From Paraglomus occultum (taxonomy: Eukaryota > Glomeromycota > Glomeromycetes > Paraglomerales > Paraglomeraceae): DNA of 19,233 nt. Both the position numbers and the translations under genes were made by a program. The notes under the pieces were generated by a model, which did not search any database, had not been told where the DNA came from, and saw only the letters and a list, made by a program, of their open reading frames with translations. Of the stretch, positions 9,637 through 17,637 are shown in pieces (within the stretch, counting starts at the first letter, position 1; each line of letters starts with the position of its first letter). Location: assembly GCA_910592205.1 (NCBI GenBank), contig CAJVPJ010000670.1, forward strand, positions 1 through 19,233. The letters are read 5' to 3'.

Positions 9637-10665
9637 ATGCCTAAATCCAAGACTACATCCAAACAAAATTCAAATTTTGTTTCTCCGCCTTCTCCCTCAC
9701 CTTCTCTTGTTTCTAAACCAATTATTATCCCTTGTCCACCTCAACTGCGTCCCGAAGATCTTGTTTCAGAGCATTGTCGCCGCAAAGATCCTTCAAAACC
9801 TTGCAACGCATTCATTATTTTTCGCCGTGAATTTGTCAAGCACCTTCACGAAAATGGAACCTATCCTCGTATGGTGAAGGTTAGTCAATTGGCTGGAGAT
9901 GCATGGAGAGCTCAACCTCTTAGTGTGAAGAAAGAGTATAAGAAAATTGCAGAAAAGACGGCCGCTTTAGTAATGGAAGTTCGAAGACAGACAGCATGTT
10001 TATGCGATAAGAATTGGAGACCGTACAAGAACAAGAAAAGAGAGAATAATAATGCTACTACTAAACCTACAAACGACGAGCAACACGAGCATAAAAATAA
10101 ATCAAACCCAATTTATGCGAAAAACATGACTTACGACACTGAAATCTGCTTCAAAGATGCACCGATAACTCGACCTTCACCAACGTCCACATTCTCCAGT
10201 TCCATGCCTCCTCATTTTCAGTCTCGCCCTTTAATTGTATTACACGAAAACCCACAAGATGAATACAAATCTAGCGACCATCAGATCTCTAATTGGAATA
10301 TGTCTCCAGTAGCATCCTCCCCAACAGTAACGGCACCCGTCAATCCGCCAATTACAGTTTTCGCGCCGCAATCGTCAACATCACCATTTCTTTCTAATAC
10401 ATATTTGCCTACTTTTCCTCCCGAGCCATATAATTCGATTCCACCATTTGTACCCACCCAATCTGCGAATTCGTTTTCAGATGTTAATAATACGGACTAT
10501 TTGGAGAATATCGAGATGACGTTGAGTGAACATAGATATATGGAAACGCCAAATATGTCAGCACACGACTTTTTGATATTAACTCTGGATAATGATATCA
10601 GATATGACCAGATCTTTGTGGACAATGATGCTTTCGGAGTTAATATCAATACGTTTGGAGTTTGA
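9637..10665 (+). CDS. MATA-type HMG-box DNA-binding protein
   Basis: Predicted nuclear protein of 342 residues, intact and without introns, ending in TGA. The ATG at 9637 is the first in-frame ATG; the frame is open upstream to about 9415 but only through TTG and an AT microsatellite, so no longer start is credible. Residues about 52-122 form one HMG box: KPCNAFIIFRREF (54-66), a second helix around VSQLAGDAW (82-90) with the core Trp90, and VKKEYKKIAEK (97-107). This matches the MATA_HMG class of fungal mating-type and related regulators, which bend DNA in the minor groove. It is preceded by a Ser/Pro-rich N-terminus and followed by a basic KNKKR patch (131-135), a long Ser/Pro/Asn-rich low-complexity region and an acidic, hydrophobic end (DFLILTLDNDIRYDQIF) that could be an interaction segment. 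AM fungi carry dozens of such genes, so a mating role cannot be assumed. Confidence 0.9.
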   Translation: MPKSKTTSKQNSNFVSPPSPSPSLVSKPIIIPCPPQLRPEDLVSEHCRRKDPSKPCNAFIIFRREFVKHLHENGTYPRMVKVSQLAGDAWRAQPLSVKKEYKKIAEKTAALVMEVRRQTACLCDKNWRPYKNKKRENNNATTKPTNDEQHEHKNKSNPIYAKNMTYDTEICFKDAPITRPSPTSTFSSSMPPHFQSRPLIVLHENPQDEYKSSDHQISNWNMSPVASSPTVTAPVNPPITVFAPQSSTSPFLSNTYLPTFPPEPYNSIPPFVPTQSANSFSDVNNTDYLENIEMTLSEHRYMETPNMSAHDFLILTLDNDIRYDQIFVDNDAFGVNINTFGV

Positions 10666-12365
10666 TAAAGTTTGAAGGAATAGTTAAAATTTAATATAAT
10701 ATTAGAGTCGAATTAAATTAATTATTATCGATTATGCGTCGGGTGGATTTTTATGACTTACTTATAAACCGATCTTATTCGATCTTTACGTTGTTTTTGT
10801 GCCACATGTAATTGAATCATGTTATAGTCAAGTAATTAAATATGGTATAAGTACTAAATAAGATTAAGCTATTATCCCTATGATCAATAATTATGCCGAA
10901 TAATAAAGACCACTTAATGAGGCCTTGTTTATATGCGGGTATCATAGAGATTATTTGATAAGCGATCGCGCTGTCACAAATTTAATGTCCAGCATGCTTA
11001 CTACAGACAAATCGTCGAACGTAAATGAATGGGTTTTTTTACCCGCATAATATAATACTTGTGCATTGCAGACTGCCAATATTATATAGCATTACTATAA
11101 GTATCAATTATTAATTAATGTATTGTGCTTACTGCATAATGTTTAACTATCAAGACCTGATTAAAAAAAAATTCGGTCAAAAGCATCCATGGCATATCGG
11201 TTTTAACTGACATAAATTGATTTTAAGCTTCGGTTACGAGTACGGATAAAATAGAAATGTATTGATAAACTTTCGTTACTTTGCTGAAACTCAATTTTTA
11301 ATAGAACAATTAATAATTTTATCATGACGCATTAGAATCAGGAATTTCTTATGTAAAAATGATTATGTTATTGCACAAATGTAAGGGGTTAATCGACAAC
11401 TTTTGGGTGATACTGCATTGCATAATGTATAAAATAATACTATGATGGACAACGATATTTTGATTGTACTTTAGTCTGTTAATAATTAAATAAGAACATA
11501 AGCCTACGCATAACGACCCTCTCTTTTCATTTAGATATTACACTTACGAACTATTTTAATCTATTCACAACCACCAAGATCGTCAACTTACACCATTAAT
11601 TAACAACAAAGTTACACTCGCCAATGCATAAAAAGCAGCTATTTAAACACCAAGTTAAACATGTTATTATTATGGCACACAACTGTTCGACAAGATCGCC
11701 ACAATTCTACCCAATCAATTGGGATCTTACCGTTACGGTTACAGATAATCACACGTAAATCAGTGATTTTATGCTGATAACTGACACTGTTGTACCTTAG
11801 TTTGGGATTGACTGGGTTCTGGACTGAGAACTGAGTTCTCGACTTGAGGTGGCCCCGAATTGAGATACAACGATGGATAACGTACATTGAGAATTGCGCA
11901 CAGTGGGGTTTAAACGAAATTCGCTCACGCCAATTTTATAATGTGGCAATTGTGATTTACTTAACCAGACTGCGAAATTTTCCGGCTGTAGAAGTGACAA
12001 ATCAAACACGAAGGCTATTTGACAAATTGCATCATATTTTTACACTTTCTAAAGCGCAATCCTGATACACTTGCAGGGGTCATACCCTAAAATCAATCTT
12101 CTTTGCGGCCCCATTATTATCTGTAATATTATTGGTCTGAACAATTTGATTAATCCCCAATTTCCCAAGTCGTTTTACGCGCTCTCTAAGCACCAACAGC
12201 CATCTATATTAATACTAGTCACAAACCAAACTTTCTTATAAACCAATGAGACTTAATAAGAAGGTTGGCATAATATAATAGAGCGTCAGTAGATACTATT
12301 AGAAAAGAACGCAAGTTACAATACGTGAGAAAAAATAAATGCCTGTTACCCAATATAAGGTAGAG
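10666..12365. other. Spacer downstream of the HMG-box gene
   Basis: No supported gene. AATAAA at 10902-10907 is a possible poly(A) signal for the HMG-box gene. A short inverted repeat pairs ATATGCGGGTA (about 10931) with TACCCGCATAATAT (about 11040). The region 11640-12065 is somewhat richer in GC and has overlapping short frames on both strands, including a 15-base palindrome, GAGAACTGAGTTCTC, at about 11826-11840. None has a recognisable domain. Confidence 0.4.
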
Positions 12366-12367
12366 GG

Positions 12368-12578
12368 GTAATTTGGCGAAGTTAAAGTTCTTACTAAGTG
12401 AAAATTTTATTAAACCGTTTATAACTTTTGATATTCAGAGGTAATAAACTAGAACATATTTATAATAGATGCATACAAATAGAAAAGGGATTGTAAAATA
12501 GAATTGGTGCAAAAACCACCGTTTTGTAAATGGTCTTTAAAATCGAGATTTTAGGGTACTAGGGTGTAATTTGGCGAA
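12368..12578. repeat. Direct repeat pair GTAATTTGGCGAA
   Basis: The same 13-mer occurs at 12368-12380 and 12566-12578, 198 bp apart, each preceded by an AGGG run. The second copy lies inside the small minus-strand ORF at 12537-12764. It may mark ends of a short insertion or be chance. Confidence 0.45.
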
Positions 12579-12764
12579 TTCTGATCTATTACCAAAGAAA
12601 TTTTTTTTACATATTATTTTAGCACCCTTTACCCCTCCCGCCCTGATTTTATTCCTTTCTGCTAATCTTTGTTCTCGTATAACCTTTTTTTGAGCTGCTG
12701 CTTCTTTTTTTTGTTTTATTTCTTCACGGATAATCTCATGTCGCTTAATATAAGCTGCTTCCAT
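12537..12764 (-). CDS. Small basic coiled-coil ORF, possible transposase tail fragment
   Basis: A closed frame of 75 codons with ATG at 12764 and an in-frame TAA five codons upstream. Residues 1-42 form a strongly charged helix (HEIIREEIKQKKEAAAQKKV, then REQRLAERNKIRA), followed by a Lys-rich tail. Such Lys/Glu/Arg helices are common at the C-terminus of fungal pogo/Tigger-type transposases, but also occur in many other proteins, and no DDE segment is found beside it. It could be a transposon remnant, a genuine small protein or chance. Confidence is low because composition alone supports it. Confidence 0.25.
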   Translation of the reverse strand: MEAAYIKRHEIIREEIKQKKEAAAQKKVIREQRLAERNKIRAGGVKGAKIICKKNFFGNRSEFAKLHPSTLKSRF

Positions 12765-12863
12765 GATAGTGACAAGTTATTATGTTTTAATGTCAAATCA
12801 CAAAATAAAACAGATGTGCGACAAGCATAACACTATTTCCCCTACTTACTCGTCAAGTATGTA

Positions 12864-13042
12864 ATGCCGCCTTATGTTTTACCTGATGAAATACATAACG
12901 GGATGCTCATTATTCCCGTTTAGCTATAGGCTTTTTTCTGAATAATGATGAACAACAGTTACCACTTAGTTTTGCAGATCCTGAATTAGAACCGTTATTA
13001 TTTCCTGACGATGGCCATGGCCATCCACATATACGACATTAA
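12864..13042 (+). pseudogene. Possible relic of a Helitron-type protein
   Basis: Two short frames lie in tandem on the plus strand. The first (12864-12923) reads MPPYVLPDEIHNGMLIIPV and stops. The second (about 12920-13042, another frame) includes LPLSFADPELEPLLFPDDGH and then GHPHIRH before a stop. The pattern A-D-P-x-L-E-x-L-L-F-P-D followed by D-G-x-G-H resembles the segment before the helicase-like (Rep) domain of Helitron proteins, where L-F-P precedes a Gly/His motif. A few residues expected between the two halves are missing and both frames are broken. The reading is tentative; no Rep HUH motif or helicase is present nearby. Confidence 0.3.
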
Positions 13043-13667
13043 AGAAGAAATTAAAACTGAAACTATTTTGCTTAAAGCAAATGGTATTTTCCTCAATTTT
13101 GCGAACGAGCCAATTCGCGTCCATCTTCAAGTAAAGTATATGTTCCTAAAGAAAACTCAAATTGGTATGTCACAAACACGTTCTCTCCCGACGACGTAAT
13201 TGAGATAGCCGGCACAGTAACTGAGTTCGCGAAAACGTAATATATGTATGTACGCAAATCTTATACCCAAAATTGCAATACAGTTACAACACCTTTTCCA
13301 CTCACACATCATATAATCTATCACAGATAAATGCATTTAAATGCAACACTTCTTCCAAAGTGCCGTAAATCCCCACTAGTCGGTACCCCCTTACTCTGAA
13401 CATTTCACTGATACTATTGTTCTTATTATAGAACCAATTATGATAATCGCAATGTCCTGTTATTATCTGCTGACTGATAATATTTTTACTCCACAACGTT
13501 TTGCGATCTAATATCGCTTATGCTTTTCTATTAGATGTCGAGACTTACAAGTGTTGTCATCGTTATCGTAAAGCTTACCTGTATTATTATCGGTAGTATT
13601 GTTGTTATATCTTGTCTGAGTAAATATAAACCTAGCTATATATAAAATCCGTTATTATTATATAGAT
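13043..13667. other. Spacer, no recognised gene
   Basis: A plus-strand frame ending at about 13240 reads WYVTNTFSPDDVIEIAGTVT near its stop and may continue the decayed coding sequence to its left; I do not recognise it. The rest is AT-rich without structure. Confidence 0.35.
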
Positions 13668-13737
13668 TGAAGTCGAACCGTCCGCATTAACGAAGTTTTT
13701 TCGGCGGAACGGAGCTTAAAGCGGACTTTACTGTGTA
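13668..13737. mobile_element. Tigger-type transposon terminus (solo end or foldback)
   Basis: Read inward from 13737 on the minus strand the sequence begins TACACAGTAAAGTCCGCTTT and continues with a CCGTTCCGCCGAAAA block. The terminus at 17638 begins TACACAGTGAAATTCACTTT and continues with a CCGTTCCG block. These are the same kind of end, and the second belongs to a transposase-bearing element. No opposite terminus is seen to the left within this window. An internal hairpin, GTCCGCATTAA with TTAAAGCGGAC, is also present. It ends 101 bp before the first ATG of the nuclease-kinase gene. Confidence 0.55.
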
Positions 13738-13838
13738 CATTGTGAAAAGGTCTAGAAAGTTCCCATATACTAACACGTCATTGATTAAAACACATATAAT
13801 GATCAGTAGCGCGTTCGTAATAGTCACTATACTGTGTC

Positions 13839-15809
13839 ATGGACACCACTCAAACGCAAAGCGAGTAGGATCGAGCTAACAAGAAACTGGACAGGTTAGA
13901 GGCGCTGAGGAAGGGTGCAGAGGAAAGTTACTCAGGGGAGACAGACACGCTGGAGCGACAGGAAGATTACTGGATGGAAGCAAAGAAGATTGCCCTGCTT
14001 GCATTAAACACTCAGCCAGGTAACGACTTTGTGACTCGGGCGTTGAGGACATAGAGTAGTGTGTACATAAAAGCATAGTACGGTATGAGTTTCTTTCTAT
14101 TATGAACGCGATATGACTTGATAACCATCTTTCATTCGCTGGCATTTGTTTCTAGCTTCTGTGAAGAATCTTTCAGATCCTTTTAGTCAAATGGTATGTC
14201 TATTTATGTAAAGTATTGCACTTTTGACATGCTATATTCACAGTGATTTTTCTAGGACATTTCAGGTAGCTCTGGTAGTGTGAGCACATCACCTCTTTCA
14301 ATGTTTATAAAGACGGTGGTTGATAACTCGGAAATTACGAGAAAAAACTCAGAAGTAATGGTTCGATTTATGAAAGAATTTAGTAGAACTGAACGCGAGA
14401 CAGGTACTAGTTTTCAAATACGTAAGCTTTGGCATTTCCATTTTTATTAACCTTATTTTGCATACTTAAGTCTCCATAACACAGGCAAAAGCTTACCAGA
14501 ACACCGTATTTGAAAGTGTTGACGTGGAATATTTTCTCAGCAAGAATAATACTTACCTTGGTTCCTTTAGGTCAAATGGAACAGTTAATACTTATCTGCG
14601 AAAATATAGTGTACCAACTGATACAGAAGATGAAGTCCAGGAATGGTTTAATAGACTGATGGAGAATCTCCCAAAATTTTCAAAGAGCATCGCTATAAGA
14701 GATACACACACTAATGTATACCTTAGTGGATATAAACCGGATATCAGTGTCTTTATGGAAGACGATATTATAAACGATGCGTATCTTACCATGTATGTAC
14801 AAGCGCTTTTGGAGGTGAAAAAGAGGAAGAGTTTCTCTCATTTGCTTGATGAAGACAAGGGTCAGTTGTTGAATTATATTCGTATCCTTATCCGCCAACA
14901 GCCATTGCGAGAGCTTTTTGCAGTATTTCTTTCAGACGGGTTTTACTTTTATGTAATGGCATATGATAGGAGAACCAATCGGTATAGTGAGCATACGACC
15001 AATTTTAAGACTGGCTTGCGCCTCTTCTGGGTGTTGATCAATTACAGCTCGCCTTTTACAACGATGGCTGGACCTAAGTCTATTGATTTCAATCTGTCGC
15101 AGGAAGATTTTACAAGAATACGCTTAAAGGAATACTTGGGTATGGGTGCATCTTCAAGGGTGTATAAAATTGACTGGGAAAATACTTCATCAGCCATAAA
15201 GGTTTTTAACAGTGGCTATAGTCCGAGTAATGAGGTGGAAACACTAAAATTCTTGAATGAGGGTAATTTCCCGAATGTTCCAACATACATCGCACATGAT
15301 GATAATTCAATGATTATACGCCCAGTCTGTGAACGATTTGGTGACGGATTCCAAGTATCTCATGCACTACAGCTCCTTCAACATTTAGAGCTCATTCATA
15401 AGCAGCAAATTTATCATCGAGATGTGCGCCCGAAAACATTTTATTAGATAGTGATAACAACAGCCTTGTACTTGTTGACTGGGGATCATCAATTCGAATC
15501 ACAGATCGTTATGAAAAATACACGTATGAAGGGACAAGTACGTTTGCATCACCAGATATTCTAGGAGGAAATTTTGGTCTTTATGTACCTAATGCATCTG
15601 ACGATTTACATTCCTTCGTGCGTACGATGTATATCTTAAAAAATCCATCAAAAATGCCAGCTATTCCCATGGGGAATTTGCCAAAAGCACGAAAAATAAT
15701 TGAAGAATTCTGGAACGATAAACTGGAAAGTCCACTTTGGGTAGAGATGGTTAATGCAGCAGCAGATAAAAATTATAATTTGCTAATGAAATGTTGTTAT
15801 ATTTTTTAA
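13839..15809 (+). pseudogene. Decayed nuclease (PD-(D/E)XK-like)-kinase fusion, Crinkler-type effector family
   Basis: Probable exons are 13839-14019, 14156-14193, 14256-14421 (or to 14403) and about 14471-15809, with GT-AG borders whose phases agree for the first three; the last acceptor is uncertain. The N-terminus is charged and helical. Exon 4 first encodes a restriction-endonuclease-like domain: KPDISVF (Asp codon 14740), LLEVKKR (Glu 14812, Lys 14818) and KGQLLNYIRIL. A kinase domain follows: glycine loop LGMGASSRVYKI, SAIKVF lysine (15199), HRDVRP at 15415-15432, DWG (15477) in place of DFG, ASPDIL and SDDLHSF. REase-kinase fusions are known among Crinkler/CR effectors of oomycetes and fungi. 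Two defects: an in-frame TAG at 13866-13868, avoidable if ATG 13974 is used, and a one-base frame change inside the catalytic loop (15429-15437). The latter may be real decay or an assembly error. Confidence 0.7.
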
Positions 15810-15890
15810 AATTATAATACATCCGGTAAATTTTATTAATTTAGAGTTAGGTAAAAACTTCCCATTACACATTTGTTCTGTTAAGAAATT

Positions 15891-15896
15891 AATAAA
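15891..15896 (+). promoter_or_regulatory. Candidate poly(A) signal of the nuclease-kinase gene
   Basis: AATAAA lies 82 bp after the TAA at 15807-15809, in an AT-rich 3' flank followed by a TTTTTC run. Position and sequence fit a polyadenylation signal, but such words are frequent in this DNA. Confidence 0.35.
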
Positions 15897-16255
15897 GTTT
15901 TTCTTACTTGGGCTTTTTAAATAAAACGAATTAGATCTTTTCCCGTGAGATTTATTTTAAATTTGTCTGATAGTAATGTTGATCGTGTCATTGCTGGAGT
16001 CTTGAGAGCAGAACGGAAGTTAGATCGTTACTGCGCCAGTGACATCATGTTCCCGTCTGAGTTTACAAAAATACATGCATTAATAAAGTTATAATCCTAT
16101 TATTTCACAACTACAGTATATGCAGTATCATATGAATTATATTAATATGCACTGATTAAATGACCCGATCTTTTGTAAGCTTTACCGCTATTTAAATCGT
16201 ACATCTACATGAAACGTGTGGTGTCAAAATGAACCAATTCATTACTTGTTGTCAG
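15897..16255. other. Spacer, nothing recognised
   Basis: No open frame with domain character. Only weak short symmetry is visible (GTGTCATTGCTGG near 15986 against CCAGTGACATCATG near 16034). Confidence 0.4.
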
Positions 16256-16320
16256 TTATCCGGTATCTAGCGGTTAACCTGTACAACTCATCTAACAATC
16301 CTGGTTTTAATCGTATATAT
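16256..16320 (+). pseudogene. tRNA-Glu-like relic or SINE head
   Basis: ATCTAGCGGTTAACCTG at 16265-16281 closely matches the D-arm/A-box of eukaryotic tRNA-Glu (GTCTAGCGGTTAGGA), and CCTGGTTTTAATC at 16300-16312 resembles its T-arm/B-box (GGTTCGATTCC). The two are 38 bases apart, against about 41 in tRNA-Glu. ACTCA lies where the anticodon loop would be. Acceptor and T stems do not pair well and the B-box has lost its conserved CGA, so a working tRNA is unlikely. It is either a decayed tRNA gene or the promoter part of a tRNA-derived SINE. Confidence 0.35.
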
Positions 16321-16483
16321 TGTACCAAATATAATAGGTCTAAAATCCCTATAAATCACATAATAACAAACAACTAATATACTTATCCCTTAGACTGTAT
16401 TGTCGGAAAATTTGCCCACAATTTTGATTCACCAACAAAATCGCTTTATATCACCTGATGCTACTAAGTAATTACTCCCAACA

Positions 16484-17172
16484 TACAGTCATCCCTCGTT
16501 TATATCCCCACTTTGGGACGGTTAGACTTTTTGGGGATATATCTGAAGTGGGATATAACTGAATATAGTAAATAGTATAATGCATTTTTCGTTTTAATAG
16601 TACAAGAAATTTATTGGTTCATATACTCTGGTAATGACGTTTGACGCTTGAACAATTTCGTAAACACTAAGCGCGGAAATGCATTCTTTTATATTGAAAT
16701 CGAGACGTCTTTATTTATAACAATGCTACATAATCTAATTGAAAAGTAATTATTCTTTCGGCAAAAAACTAATTTTTTGGATATGGGAGATGGTCTGTTT
16801 AATTACTATTTGGCAATAGATTATAATTAAAAGATCAGGTCATATCGATATAAACATGCATGCTATTTTAATCAGGTCCAGGACTGACCAACACAAAGGA
16901 TAGTTTAACTATAGATAGAAATAACAAAATATTTATGTAACACAGTTGACATATATAGTAAGCCAAATTTACCGAGGGGATATAACTGAAATATGATCAC
17001 TATATTTCTATAGGATATGGGAAATTTCGGGGATAGGGATATATCGATTGGGATACAAATGAGGGAAATTTATACTGAGATATAATAGGGGAAATCCGTC
17101 CAGCCCCAAAGCTAGGATATATCCGAGGGTGGGTTACAATAGGGGGGGGGATATAAACGAGGGATGACTGTA
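16484..17172 (-). mobile_element. Tigger deletion derivative (family A), second copy
   Basis: The left end TACAGTCATCCCTCGTTTAT (16484-16503) is complementary to the right end, ATAAACGAGGGATGACTGTA (17153-17172), and TA flanks both sides; length is 689 bp. Ends and the interior words (GGGATATAACTGA, GGATATATCCG, GGGATATAAACG) match the 3505-4184 element, so both are one family. A decayed transposase tail is on the minus strand (16611-16649). Its right edge cuts directly into a kinase-coding fragment, with the TA belonging to the codon before Trp. Confidence 0.85.
16611..16649 (-). pseudogene. Last codons of a Tigger transposase
   Basis: The minus strand reads KRQTSLPEYMNQ and then TAA (16611-16613). 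The plus-strand relic in the sister element ends KRQTLLTKFINQ and TAA, so seven of twelve residues and the stop agree. Upstream in frame another stop appears 14 codons earlier, so only the tail is readable. It lies 127 bp inside the left terminus, comparable with 85 bp in the sister copy. Confidence 0.6.
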
Positions 17173-17527
17173 TTTGGATGGCTACTGGTGAATCACCGTT
17201 TAGAGATAGGCAGTTCGATAGAAGTTTAGCATGCGATATTATGGCGGACTACGACCATCGATGCCTGATTACGCACCAGAAGAATACAAGAAACTTGCTG
17301 AGTTGTGTTGTGATGCTGATCCTGATACGCGTCCAGAAAATGGAGAGACAACTTTGGCATTATATTTTCCAGAAAAGATAATCATGTCAGTGCATGGGGT
17401 GCTATCTATCACAATGATGTAGAACCCTTGTCACGTCTCGACAAGGAGAGTAAATATTCTAGCACGCTCTTGCCTACTGAAGGTTTGCCTAAACCAAGAA
17501 ATAGCTATGGTTCGGATTCAGTTGCAG
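17172..17527 (+). pseudogene. C-terminal fragment of a protein kinase, frameshifted
   Basis: Starting at the transposon edge the frame reads IWMATGESPFRDRQFDRSLA, typical of kinase subdomains IX-X after the D-x-Y-S-x-G motif. It then changes frame near 17231-17245 into GLRPSMPDYAPEEYKKLAEL and CCDADPDTRPENGET (subdomain XI, R-P). A second frame change near 17350-17392 leads to WGAIYHNDVEPLSRLDKESK and PTEGLPKPRNS, ending at a GTAAGA splice donor at 17528. The linker and 'LPKPRNS' tail are the style of the large tyrosine-kinase-like family of AM fungi. ATP-binding and catalytic parts are absent: the 689-bp element lies directly upstream, and the sequence left of it is not recognisably kinase. 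A pseudogene remnant; the family call is firm at the kinase level. Confidence 0.75.
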
Positions 17528-17637
17528 GTAAGAAGACAACAGTTGTTATTTTCAAGGATATAAATTAAATATGTCAATATGGATTGAATTAAAAGGTGCC
17601 AAAACAAAATCGCATGTTTACTGTTAGAACATTCAAA

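Noticed and set aside
11897-11925. CACAGTGGGGTTTAAACGAA, similar to a Tigger terminus
   Set aside because: No TA at the edge and no complementary partner in the window.
11639-12065. Overlapping frames on both strands in a GC-richer patch
   Set aside because: Neither strand gives a recognisable domain and they are mutually antisense.
14592-14898. Minus-strand frames
   Set aside because: They are antisense to the nuclease-like domain.
16440-16483. Reading across the element border as YSQHIWMATGES to restore continuity with the kinase
   Set aside because: Spacing between Tyr-Ser and Trp is two residues too short for the D-x-Y-S-x-G motif and nothing upstream looks like a kinase.
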